Assembly: GCA_020137815.1 (NCBI GenBank)
Contig: CM035358.1
Span: forward strand, 7,883,070 to 7,947,069
Length of the DNA stretch: 64,000 bases
Direction: 5' to 3'
DNA from: Hormiphora californensis
Taxonomy: Eukaryota; Ctenophora; Tentaculata; Cydippida; Pleurobrachiidae
The notes beneath the pieces were generated by a model that saw only the letters and a list, made by a program, of their open reading frames with translations, was not told the DNA's origin and did not search any database. Every line of letters starts with the position of its first letter. Position 1 is the stretch's first letter. The position numbers and the translations under genes are program-made. Positions 37,154-47,700 of the stretch are shown here, piece after piece.

Positions 37154-40100
37154 TGTGTGTGTGTGTCACACAACCAACACTTGTTATCCCTCTCATTCTC
37201 ACACACACACACACACACACACACATACGCAGGGGGAATTAGTGTTGGTTGTGCGTAATGCACCGACAATAGTCAAGAAGAGAAAGGGGAGGATTGGAGA
37301 GATTCATACACTACCATTGCAATTGGCTCTCTAAATTGTCAATATAGGGTGAGACAGGGTGAGACTAAATTTCCAATCTAATCAGAATATTTCCAATGCC
37401 AGTGCCCCATATTGCCACGCGCTTGGAAATCTCGGTAATATACCAATTCTTGGTGTTCGAAGGAAATAGCGCTAATTAGCGATTTTAGGAGCGCTAATTA
37501 GCGCTAATTAGCGCTAATTAGCGCTATTTAAGATTTCGATATTTATAAAAAGTGTTAGAAGCGCTAAAAATAGCGCTATTTTATAAAATAGCGCTATTTG
37601 TGACCGCTAATTAGCGCTAATTAGCGGTCACAAATAGCGGTAATTAGCGGTAGCGCTATTTTAGCGCTTTTTGCACTTAAAAATAGCGCTATTTTAGTAG
37701 AAAAATAGCGGTTCTAAATTTTGTGTTAATTTCAAATTTGATAACACCGCTATTCAAATAGCGGTCCTAAAAATTTTGAAATAGCGCTATTTAAGAGACA
37801 TCGCTATTTGACGTATCTAAGCCATGATTGGTTGGCGTTGATCACGTGATTAAATAAATCCTTATGATTGGTCAAAATCTGTAACCGCTAATTAGCGCCA
37901 TTTCTTAAAGATTAGCTATTTTTATTTACAAATTAGCGCTAATTAGCGCTAATTAGCGCTATTAACAATATGAAAATACCGCTAACTAGCGCTAATAAGC
38001 GCTAAATAGCGCTAAATAGCGCTAATTAGCGCTATCAACAATTTGTAAATAGCGCTAATTAGCGCTATTAATACAATATATGTATATTACTTTGTTAATA
38101 GCGCTAATTAGTGCTAATTAGCGCTATTAACATTTTGCAAATAGCGCTAATTAGCGCTTATAAGTGCTAATAAGCGCTAACTAGCGCTATTTGAAAATTA
38201 TTAATAGCGCTAATTAGCGCTTATAAGCGCTATTAACATAATAGTAAACGTTTAAGTTGATAATAGCGCTAATAAGCGCTAATTAGCGCTATTAATAGTT
38301 TGCAATTAGCACTAATTAGCGCCTATTAGCGCTAATAAGCGCTAACTAGCGCTATTTGCAAATTATTAATAGCGCTAATTAGCGCTATTTAGCGCATTTC
38401 ACAAAATAATGAATGTATATTTTGTTAATAGCGCTGATCAGCGCTATAGACAATTTAAAAGTAGCGCTAATAAGCGCTATTTCCATATTATTAATAGCGC
38501 TAATTAGCGCTAATTAGCGCTATTATCAACTTAAACGTTAACTATTTTATTAATAGCGCTAAAAAGCGCTAATTAGCGCTATTAATATTCTGCAAATATC
38601 GCTAGTTAGCGCTAATTAGCGCTAATAAGCGCTAATTAGCGCTATTTCCATATTATTAATAGCGCTAATTAGCGCTAATTAGCGATATTATCAACTTACA
38701 CTTAAACTATTTCATTAATAGCGCTAATAAGCGCTAGTTAGCGCTATTAATATTCTGCAAATAGCGCTAGTTAGCGCTAATTAGCGCTAATTAGCGCTAA
38801 TTAGCGCTTTTTTCATATTATTAATAGCGCTAATTAGCGCTAGTTAGCGCTATTATCAACTTATACTTTAACTATTTTATTAATAGCGCTAATAAGCGCT
38901 AATTAGCGCTATTAATATTCTGCAAATAGCGCTAGTTAGCGCTAATTAGCGCTAATAAGCGCTAATTAGCGCTATTTCCATATTAATAATAGCGCTAATT
39001 AGCGCTAATTAGCGCTATTAATAAAATAGTTAAAGTATAAGTTGATAATAGCGCTAACTAGCGCTAATTAGCGCTATTAATAATATGAAAATAGCGCTAA
39101 TTAGCGCTAATTAGCGCTTATTAGCGCTAACTAGCGCTATTTCCATATTAATAATAGCGCTAATTAGCGCTAATTAGCGCTATTATCAACTTATACTTTA
39201 ACTATTTTATTAATAGCGCTAATAAGCGCTAATTAGCGCTATTAATATTCTGCAAATAGCGCTAGTTAGCGCTAATTAGCGCTAATAAGCGATAATTAGC
39301 GCTATTTCCATATTAATAATAGCGCTAATTAGCGCTAATTAGCGCTAATTAGCGCTATTATCAACTTATACTTTAACTATTTTATTAATAGCGCTAATAA
39401 GCGCTAATTAGCGCTATTAATATTCTGCAAATAGCGCTAGTTAGCGCTAATTAGCGCTAATAAGCGCTAATTAGCGCTATTTCCATATTAATAATAGCGC
39501 TAATTAGCGCTTAATTAGCGCTATTATCAACTTATACTTTAACTATTTTATTAATAGCGCTAATAAGCGCTAATTAGCGCTATTAATATTCTGTAAATAG
39601 CGCTAATTAGCGCTAATTAGCGCTATTTCCATATTAATAATAGCGCTAATTAGCGCTAATTAGCGCTAATTAGCGCTATTATCAACTTACACTATAACTA
39701 TTTTATTATTAGCGCTAATAAGCGCTAATTAGCGCTATTAATAATATGGAAATAGCGCTAGTTAGCGCCAATTAGCGCTAATAAGCGCTAATTAGCGCTA
39801 TTTCCATATTAATAATAGCGCTAATTAGCGCTAATTAGCGCTATTATCAACTAATACTTTAACTATTTTATTAATAGCGCTAATAAGCGCTAATTAGCGC
39901 TATTAATATTCTGCAAATAGCGCTAATTAGCGCTAATAAGCGCTAATAAGCGCTAATTAGCGTTATTTCCATATTAATAATAGCGCTAATTAGCGCTAAT
40001 TAGCGCTATTATCAATTTATACTTTAACTATTTTATTAATAGCGCTAATAAGCGCTAATTAGCGCTATTAATATTCTGCAAATAGCGCTAGTTAGCGCTA

Positions 40101-43100
40101 ATTAGCGCTAATAAGCGCTAATTAGCGCTATTTCCATATTATTAATAGCGCTAATTAGCGCTAATAAGCGCTATTATCAACTTAAACTTTTACTATTTTA
40201 TTAATAGCGCTAATAAGCGCTAATTAGCGCTATTAATATTATGCAAATAGCGCTAGTTAGCGCTAATTAGCGCTAATAAGCGCTAATTAGCGCTATTTTC
40301 ATATTATTAATAGCGCTAATTAGCGCTTATTAGCGCTATTAATAAAATAGTAAAAGTTTAAGTTGATAAAAGCTCTTATTAGCGCTAATTAGCGCTATTT
40401 CCATATTAATAATAGCGCTAATTAGCGCTAATTAGCGCTATTATCAATTTATACTTTAACTATTTTATTAATAGCGCTAATAAGCGCTAATTAGCGCTAT
40501 TAATATTCTGCAAATAGCGCTAGTTAGCGCTAATTAGCGCTAATAAGCGCTAATTAGCGCTAATAAGCGCTAATTAGCGCTATTTCCATATTATTAATAG
40601 CGCTAATTAGCGCTAATAAGCGCTATTATCAACTTAAACTTTTACTATTTTATTAATAGCACTAATAAGCGCTAATTAGCGCTATCAATATATTCCAAAT
40701 AGCGCTAATTAGCGCTAAATAGCGCTTATTAGCGCTAATAAGCGCTATTTGCAAAATATTAATAGCGCTAATTAGCGCTTATTAGCGCTATTAATAAAAT
40801 AATAAACTTTTAAGTTGATAATAGCGCTAATTAGCGCTAATTAGCGCTATTAATATATTCCAAATAGCGCTAATTAGCGCTAAATAGCGCTTATTAGCGC
40901 TAATAATTGCTATTTGCAAAATATTAATAGCGCTAATTAGCGCTTATTAGCGCTATTAATAAAATAATCAACGTTTAAGTTGATAATAGCGCTAATTAGC
41001 GCTAATTAGCGCTATTAATATATTCCAAATAGCGCTAATTAGCGCTAAATAGCGCTTATTAGCGCTAATTAGCGCTATTTGCAAGATATTAATGGTAGAA
41101 GGGCCACGGCCCTTGAACACCGCCACGTGGCGGTTTTAACCGCCACGTGGCCCCTGGACGTGGCGTCAATTCTCAGGACGTGGCGCCAATGAGCCTTTTT
41201 GGCGGTGTTCATGTGGCGTTAATAGTCGAAATTGGCGCTTCGAATTGGCGCTTTTCTTTTTTGGCCCCAGGGGCGTGGCGTTGGCCCCAGGACGTGGCGT
41301 CAATTTTTGAGTGGCGGAGATGTCAAAATTTTTTGGCGCTTTCGGATGACGCCACACCCGAAAAATTCGAATCGCCAATTTGTTTTTTTGGCCTATCATT
41401 TGGCGCTAATTTTTGGCGCTAATTTTTTGGCGCCATGTAAATTGGCGCCATATAAACTGATGCCAGAAACCCCTAGTGGCCCCTAGGGACCCCCAGGAGG
41501 CGCTAGAGTCACCTAAAAGCCCCCTAGAAGGCTCCAAGAGACCCCTAGAGGCCACTAGAGTCGATTAGAGTCCCTCAAAAGCCCAGAAAGATCGAATGCA
41601 GCCCCAGATGAGCACACAAGGCCCCCAAAAAGCCACCAAAGTTCTCTAGAGTCCCCTGAAACGCCCCAAGAGGACACCAGAGGTCCCTGAATGCCCGTAG
41701 AAGTCCCTAAAGACCCACAGAGGCATCAAGGATTGAACAGTTAAAAAAGAGCTGTGTTTATGTAAATATATCGCCATGTAAGAACTCAATTAGCGCCATG
41801 TAAATGGCGCTAATAATTACTTTGGCGCTTTGATGTGGCGGAGTTTATGTGGCGCCAATTATGTGGCGTCAATTATTGACGCCACACCGAAAATTCAAAA
41901 AACCACGTGGCGCTAAAATCGACTAAAAATCCATTGGCGCCATCCTTTCAAAATTGACGCCACGTCCTGGGGCCAACTCCACGCCCCTGGGGCCAAAAAA
42001 GAAAAGCGCCAATTCGAAGCGCCAATTTCGACTATTAACGCCACATGAACACCGCCAAAAAGGCTCATTGGCGCCACGTCCTGAGAATTGACGCCACGTC
42101 CAGGGGCCACGTGGCGGTTAAAACCGCCACGTGGCGGTGTTCAAGGGCCGTGGCCCTTTTACCATATTAATAGCGCTAATTAGCGCTAATTAGCGCTGAT
42201 TAGCGCTATTTTTGTAAGTGTTAATAGCGCTATTTTTTTAGAAAAATTGCCCGATTAGCGGTTACAAAAAGCGCTAAAATAGCGCTACCGCTAATTACCG
42301 CTATTTTTGATCGCTAATTAGCGCTAATTAGCGGTCAAAAATAGCGCTATTTTGTGAAATAGCGCTATTATTAGCGCTATTAGCGCTATCGATAAATAGC
42401 GCTATCGCTAATTAGCGCTAATTAGCGCTAATTAGCGCTATTAAAACCGCTAATTAGCGCTATTTCCTTCGAACACCAAGAATTGGTATATTACCGAAAT
42501 CTCACCCTGTGTGAGGAGATGGACGTAACACGCGAAAAAATAAAGTTTCATATGCCATTTTTTGAAAAATTTTAAATTTTTCAAATTTCCCCATTTTGAG
42601 AATAAATAACAATTTCAGTTTTATTACCTTTCTCTCATCAAATTTTGAAATGTTTTTCTAATTTATAAAAGTGAGATTTTAGGTCTGAAAGTGAGATCAA
42701 TTACATTGTCATATTGGCGAACATTTCGAGCCGGGGCCGTCAGAGGGAGGAGAAGAAGGGGTTTGTATTCAAGTGTGTTCTTCTACGAACCTATCTCTCT
42801 CGAGACCCCTCTTTTACAAGTACATATTATAATAGTAGTAATATTTAAATGATATAGTAATATAACGGAGTGCTATTCTTATAACAACCCTCTAGCACTG
42901 CCTCTATTACAAGTAGGTAAAGGGGTGTAATTCTACAAAACAAGAGACTCTTATCTAAAGCCTGATAATTAACTCACAAACAAAGCAGTTACAGTCGGAC
43001 CCCGATTTGCCAGAACCCTGATTTACCGAGAGGATAAACGTCCCCCGAAATAGGAAATTAACAGTATTTGACCCCCGATTTACCGGGCACTCCGTTTTAC

Positions 43101-44037
43101 CGGGCAACACCTATATAACCAAGTAAATCATGTTCCTAAGACGTCTCACATCGTATACAAAGAAACAAACAAGGTCTCTCACCTGTTGAACCATTCCCGA
43201 TACATTTTCCTCAAGAAGAGCAAGGTATCCATTAACTTCCATTAGTTTTCGTTTCAAATCGTTAATGTTGTGCACCGGCACTGTCCTGAAACAGAACACA
43301 TGAGCGTTTTCATATATCGGAACCAGGGAGAACACGAGCGTTACATATCGGGACCAGCTGGAGAACACGAGCGTTACATATCGGGACCAGGGAGAACATG
43401 AGTATTGTACAGACTAGGGATCGGGAACGTGGAGAGGACCCTCTCTAACACACACATGTAACTTACGATGGTAGTATCCGGTTTGTGGGGCGATATATTG
43501 TCTCCTCAAGGGACCTCGTCCACCTGTCCCTATCATCACTATCAGCAGCCCGGAAATGAAATGTCTTCTGATCCACACTAATTGTAAAAGTGCTTTCGTC
43601 CGTGTCGTCAATTCCTGAAGGGTGGTCTACACTATCGTTACTGGATTAGTTGTTAACTTGGGGACTGGGACAGGGTTACTGTATTAGTTGCAAATGTTGT
43701 TAATTCTTTGACACTTCATCTTGTTAATTTGTTAAGTCACTTAACTTAAGTGTAACTTAACTTAAGTGTAACTTTATAAAAGTCAGTATCTGCCATCATC
43801 CTGACAGCTGACTCTGTCACCTGATAGCCAACCTGATAGGTATAATAATACCCTGATAATACCCAGTATAATACCTATGATGGCTCCCTTCAAGAAGATC
43901 TTCCCTCGTTTCACATCCCTCCTCACTTTCTCACGGCTGGTGTAATAGTTCAGACAGAGGGTCTGGTCATCGAGTACAAAGAACCTCTGTTGCCACCCTT
44001 TCATCATGTTGGTCCATTTTGAAAGGGCCCCTTCCAT
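27821..44037 (-). CDS. OSBPL9: ORP9-like oxysterol-binding protein related lipid-transfer protein (OSBPL9 family)
   Basis: Eight exons: 44037-43875, 43614-43467, 43285-43183, 36791-36677, 34138-34038, 30886-30761, 29252-29139, 28887-27821. They total about 645 residues (human ORP9 has 736), and all junction phases agree. Residues 1-100 are a PH domain ([32 protein letters not shown]). A linker follows. Then comes the lipid-binding ORD, with [34 protein letters not shown], the fingerprint [21 protein letters not shown] and a C-terminal EEWESRRHW...[11 protein letters not shown]9 exchanges PI4P for sterol or phosphatidylserine at ER-Golgi contacts. In the last exon the frame must shift by one base at about 28,600-28,640; the exon is one base short, so this is a small deletion in the genome or the assembly. 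Intron 3 (6.4 kb) holds the decamer-array element. Confidence 0.9.
29270..29396. repeat. GTGAGTA minisatellite in ORP9 intron 6
   Basis: Many copies of GAGTAGTGAGTAGAGT and GACTAGTGA just upstream of exon 7 on the gene strand. A simple noncoding repeat. Confidence 0.8.
30946..31054 (+). mobile_element. MITE, CAGGAACCGACC family, copy B
   Basis: Ends CAGGAACCGACC / GGTCGGTTCCTG; the interior is nearly identical to the copy at 14,784. It lies in ORP9 intron 5, about 60 bases upstream of exon 6. Confidence 0.85.
31505..33285. repeat. Complex repeat bracketed by (TTCGG)n blocks
   Basis: (TTCGG)n blocks at 31,510-31,583 and 33,158-33,275 read the same way. Inside, a block of about 250 bases (GTTTCGAATCGGTATTGCTA...) at 31,955-32,170 recurs directly at 32,775-32,990. 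A phrase GAGAGCACCGATCAAGG at 31,848 recurs inverted near 33,100. It lies in ORP9 intron 5. Minus-strand frames reading RTEPN repeats are products of the pentamer. It is probably a composite or nonautonomous element. Confidence 0.7.
32306..32707. mobile_element. Probable nested insertion with TTTCCCTGCC ends
   Basis: Begins TTTCCCTGCCCGGGTGAATG and ends GGCAGGGAAA. Two strong hairpins lie near the left end (GAATGCCGAAGGCATTC; ATGCCTTTTT...AAAAAGGCAT). It sits between the two direct copies of the 250-base block. No target duplication was resolved. Confidence 0.45.
33420..33560. repeat. (CT)n tract in ORP9 intron 5
   Basis: CTCTCACTACATCTCTCTCT blocks, mostly pure (CT)n from 33,466. Confidence 0.9.
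33928..33983. repeat. Short perfect hairpin
   Basis: ATGTTCTAACCCTCCTTTAC, a nine-base loop, then its reverse complement, near the exon at 34,038. The core TTCTAACCCTCCTTTA also appears at 3,271 and, inverted, near 52,065, so it is a small dispersed unit. Confidence 0.7.
34625..34712 (-). mobile_element. MITE, CAGGAACCGACC family, copy C (inverted, truncated)
   Basis: Starts CAGGAACCGAC and contains CAACCAATCAGAACTCATTA and ACGTGACTGGT as in the other copies, but its far end is lost. It lies in ORP9 intron 4. Confidence 0.75.
34915..35207. repeat. (GA)n tract in ORP9 intron 4
   Basis: Nearly 300 bases of GA and GGAGA units. All frames through it are Arg-Glu or Ser-Leu artefacts. Confidence 0.95.
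35210..36676. other. ORP9 intron 4, remainder
   Basis: Unique AT-rich sequence; CA-rich at 35,780-35,940 with words ACACAGATCCATGACATC repeated twice. No further exon needed or seen. Confidence 0.5.
37106..37227. repeat. (GA)n and (CA)n microsatellites in ORP9 intron 3
   Basis: (GA)n 37,106-37,152 followed by (TG)n and (CA)n blocks up to 37,225. Confidence 0.9.
38521..40630. repeat. 165-bp higher-order repeat of AGCGCTAATT decamers
   Basis: The marker TATTATCAA(C/T) occurs at 38521, 38686, 38851, 39181, 39356, 39522, 39677, 39842, 40007, 40172, 40439 and 40624. The usual spacing is exactly 165 (330 across one inverted unit near 39,016). Each unit has about ten decamers plus an AT-rich spacer, and some units are flipped. 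Confidence 0.85.
41094..42163. mobile_element. 1,070-bp MITE with 8-bp target duplication, nested in the decamer array
   Basis: Ends GGTAGAAGGGCCACGGCCCT and AGGGCCGTGGCCCTTTTACC. The inverted arms run about 210 bases almost perfectly, including CCGCCACGTGG palindromes and GGCGCCAA words. ATATTAAT lies on both sides (41,086-41,093 and 42,164-42,171). An 8-bp duplication suits the hAT superfamily, but the end sequence is not typical, so that is tentative. The centre (41,470-41,740) has CCCCTAGAGG-type words. Frames in the arms are mirror images of each other and not genes. Confidence 0.9.
42987..43112. mobile_element. pogo/mariner-like MITE, one end degraded
   Basis: TACAGTCGGACCCCGATTTG at the left, internal GGAAATTAACAGTATTTGAC shared with the copy at 15,011-15,154, and CCGGGCA words at the right. 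It lies in ORP9 intron 3, about 70 bases from exon 3. Confidence 0.7.
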
Positions 44038-44568
44038 ACTATAGGAAAAATAATGCCATCAAATTTCATCGGGTACCACACACGGTCACCCCAACAAATT
44101 TCAAACACAATGAACTCTGGGCACCCGGCACTGGTAAATCAAAGTCGTAAACCTGACACCGTTTCGGGGCGGAAATAAAGAGCCAAAATGAGCAGGATTT
44201 GTATGGTATGAGTCACGGATTCGAGTAACGAGGAACCGCACGGAAATGTTCAGGCCTCCACCCAGGCTGCACCACTTGAGTCACCTGTCACGACGACCAA
44301 TGACAGCTCAGATGACGATAGGGTTACGAGTGCGTGCTTTTCTGTCAAAAGAGGTCACCCCAATAAGAAATGTCACCCTGAGGGGGCTCCAGGTCTAAAG
44401 ACGTAAAACGAAAATTTAAGAGTGAAAATAAAAAACAGTAAATATTATAAATTATAAAAGAAGCCACATGCATCTGGCCTAACAATGTCAATAATAGTAT
44501 ATATAAATTGTTTTTGCCTGACTGGCTACACGAAGAAAATCACATAAAATACATGCAACAGTTAAAGA
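44038..44568. other. ORP9 upstream region
   Basis: Lies between the ORP9 start codon and the reverse transcriptase stop. It may carry the ORP9 promoter and the retroelement 3' UTR. No exon seen. Confidence 0.45.
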
Positions 44569-47500
44569 CTAGTATGTATGGTACAGATCTGATGAAGAGC
44601 CATCATTCTTGTTCCTTCCTCTGTAACCCCGAATAGAACAAGTTATGGAGCGGACCATTGAAAATGATAGACGAACACGGAGGTATCGAATACACTCCTG
44701 GTAGGTATAGCCAGTTTTCCGCGATTTCTTGGTTGCGAGTTGCTTCAGAGTTCTGCTGAACTCTTGACCAAGTCCACCGGTCGTTGACATAACGAGGGGA
44801 GTAAAAGAAGCTTTTTCCACCTCGAGAATGCGATGTAGATAGTTCTTCTTCTTCCCTTCCTCGTGCTTGATATACGTTTGAGGGATATCCTGAGTCTCAT
44901 TAGACTGTGCCCTTGGGTTAAAAACCCTTACGTCAAAATAGGTGCAGTCCATTGGTCCCCAGAATCCCCTCGTTCGAATGTCAAGGCGAGCTCCATCCTC
45001 TGTAATGGTCCCAGGTGGTAGTTTTGCTCCTCTAACTTCCAGTAGGTGGGGTTCAGCCTTAGTGTCGTAGCACACTTTGTCCAGCTCCGCAGTTAGAAAG
45101 TCTCGAACGCAATCGTGTCTGACCGCAACAAATCCCCCGCGTTTGCATGACATGGAGTGATCGATGCTGTTTTCCTCCCCACAAACGCACTGTGTTGCTC
45201 TCGGCTGTCCCACTAGTGGGAGATCGTATCGTGCTGAGATTGAATCAAAGAACTCCTGGCGATTGAGTGTGAGCTTCAATGACTCTAGGGGTAGACAAGT
45301 GAGCCATGTTGATGCCCCTTTCTCGCTGAGTAGATCAAGGTTCCTCGCCTCTCTTGGCTTGATTGACTGAACGATTTTTTCCCTGCATTCCTTGTGATAA
45401 TTAGCTTTGCCAGTTTTGATGCTGAGGGCTAGGGCTTTCTCTGTCTCAGGATTCGGTATGTATTCTACGTCTTGTTTCTGGATGGCCTTCTGAAGTTCTT
45501 CTGTCGCTTTCAGTGAGTTCTGGTACTCCAGGTCAGCCATGTGACAGGGGTTTTCGACACCCAGCCCTCCCATTCTCGTAGGAAGTTCCATTATGGATCG
45601 TAGCGTATCAGGAATGAATGGTTGTCCTGTGATGGCTGGGAGGAATTTCTCTCTGATTGCCTTCTCGATGGGCTCTAGTTCTGTAGCGATCCCTGGTGTT
45701 GTCCGCAGCAAGTAGTTCCACTTCTTACTCAACCCGATTGTGTAGGCTGAATAAGCTAGTTGGGGTTCGTTGCAGGCAATGTCGCTCAGTTGTTCTATCT
45801 CCTCGACCCATGTCTTCACTTCATTCTTCACCCACTCCTTCATTCCATCATCGCTCCCAATGAAGGAACCCAGGTAACGGTGACCAACAGTTGTTATGTT
45901 GACATCTGGAAACAGTTCCTTGGCTCTTTCCTCCTTGTCTTCTTTCACAATCAGCCAACTTTTCGAAGGCTCAGGGTAGTATCCAAAGCCTGGACCCTTC
46001 TCTTTTACCTTGCTCCACCACTTCTCGATAATGGCTAGAGTGCCTCCGCCACCTGCATCATCTGCATAGAGGATCTGAAAGAGTTCATCATCTAAAGAGT
46101 TTTCAATGTTACGGAGAGAATTAGCTAATGGCATTAGGCCACATGCATACATAGGCATGGCAGTGGTATCACCCTGTGTTGTGCCTTCTTTTGATAGTAG
46201 GGTGTCATGTGAATTTCCATCAGATATGAATAGTTTGGCTGGCAAGCCGTATGTGTTTGATAAATACATGCTAAAATCACGACATAAATAATCAATATTG
46301 CTTAGAGCAACTTTTCGGTTTAAAGAATTAAAGGCATTGGACGCGTCAATTAACAGTATACATTCACATTTATCATCATTAAATTTTTCTCTTAAAGCAT
46401 GCACTGCAGCTTCAACACCACTCTTCAGTCCCCCACACAGTTGTATTGGGGCTGTTGCCTCTATAATGTCAGGTTTTAGGACCGTTACAACAACTTTCCC
46501 CACAAGCCTTCGAATCACTTCACCCACACCGATCGGCCTGATACCTGCTGGCTTTTTCGATAAGGGAATCAGTCTGCTAGCAACGAATGCTTCAAGGTAG
46601 ATGGGATCAGTATTTTCAGTTGCCAGTTTAGTTGCAAGGGTGGCGATCGCCCGTGCTAGGTCATACGATTTGGGTTTGAACTTCTTGCACAGCAGAATGT
46701 GTTTCCAGAGTCCAGCGTCAGCTCCAGACGGACCACCTGATCCCGTAAGGTGTTTGGCAGCACGGAGCACTGATTCAGGGGTAATGCTAGAGAAAATCAC
46801 GTCGTTGGTGGGCAGCACAGGGCCATGAAGGAAGTAAGTTGAGTCAGCCGGCTCCGGGTGTTTCAGTTTCAGCTGATTGACAACTGCCGAGGTGATAGGA
46901 ACCGGTGCTACTCCACATGCAGAGTTTTTGATAGCTCGGAGTGCAGCCCCTACCCTACCCTGAAGCATGAGTCGAGTGAATGCTTTCGTGCTGTTTTGTT
47001 GCTGGTTAGTGTTGGACTGTACTAGTCTCTTCTGGATCACTCTCCCTTCTCTAAGTAGAGTCTGTAAGTCGCCATCATGGAAGAGTTTCAGCCTGTGATG
47101 AAGAAACTTCACATGGTCTTTAGTTTTGCTATCAGAAGAAGGTTTCTGTAACAGTAAAACAAAAGCTACCATCAGTTTGGTTAGAGCCACAGGCTTCATA
47201 TCAGAGTCTGAGTTAAAGAGGTTGATAATTTCAGTAATTTCATGAATGAAGGCAAGTCCAGCATCACCTGAGGGGACCTGAAATAAGTTCTTCCTCCATA
47301 GAACCACTTCTGAATAAACCTCCCGGATCTCTGAATAAAGTTTTTCAATTGAGTTGGAGGGTACAAAAGGTGCAAAGCTACGTTTAGTGTCTTCCAGGAG
47401 TTTCATGAGCTCTGCTCTTCGCATGTTAGATTTGGGTTTAACTCCGAGTGCCGTTAGTTCGGCTTTCATTTCATGCATTGTCTTTTTCGGCTCGGATTCG

Positions 47501-47700
47501 GGAGAACAATTAGCAGGGGGAGTTTCACATGAGGGACAAACCCAATACGTACCATTGTTTGAAATGTCTCTGAAAGTGGCAAGACTTATCTTAGAGCAGG
47601 TTCGATGGTACCATGCCTGGCATGAGTCGCACTGAACACCGTCCTCAACTTCTTGGTGGCAGGTTGGGCATGGATACTCGATCGTAGTAGGGTTAGCCAT
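44569..47700 (-). mobile_element. Non-LTR-type retroelement protein: PHD finger, SAP-like motif, reverse transcriptase, putative restriction-like nuclease
   Basis: One intact frame of 1,043 residues. Residues 11-58 form a C4HC3 PHD-type finger (CPTC, CDSC, HRTC, CPSC). About 73-109 resemble a SAP DNA-binding motif (MKAELTALGVKPKSNMRRAE). The reverse transcriptase covers roughly 340-640, with catalytic words LLIDASNAFNSLN (about 450), EGTTQGD and YADD (about 545). Near 838-851 a CxC...H...C cluster, and near 905-925 the words ARLDIRTRGFWG and YFDVRVFNP, look like the zinc-knuckle plus PD-(D/E)XK nuclease of R2/CRE-type elements. That part is inference. With no introns and no stops it could be active or recently inserted. 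Neither end nor a target duplication could be fixed. It lies between the thioredoxin and ORP9 genes on their strand. Confidence 0.8.

Larger units (their letters stand above)
37433..42496. mobile_element. 5-kb inverted-repeat element built from AGCGCTAATT decamers
   Basis: The ends are perfect inverted repeats of at least 49 bases: the left end starts CGGTAATATACCAATTCTTG at 37,433, and the right end finishes with its complement at 42,496. AAATCT flanks both sides (37,427-37,432 and 42,497-42,502), a 6-bp target duplication. Apart from an inserted MITE (41,094-42,163), the body is an array of the self-complementary decamer AGCGCTAATT and close variants (AATA, AGTT, AAAT). From 38.5 to 40.2 kb it is organised into about 165-bp higher-order units. 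There is no open frame of note. It lies in ORP9 intron 3 and appears to be nonautonomous. Confidence 0.9.

Noticed and set aside
37433-41090. Decamer array considered as a centromere or replication origin
   Set aside because: It is only 5 kb, lies in an intron of an expressed-type gene and has transposon ends. No direct evidence for either role.
41147-42110. Frames starting [16 protein letters not shown] on both strands
   Set aside because: They are mirror images in the two arms of the nested MITE, so they are not independent genes.
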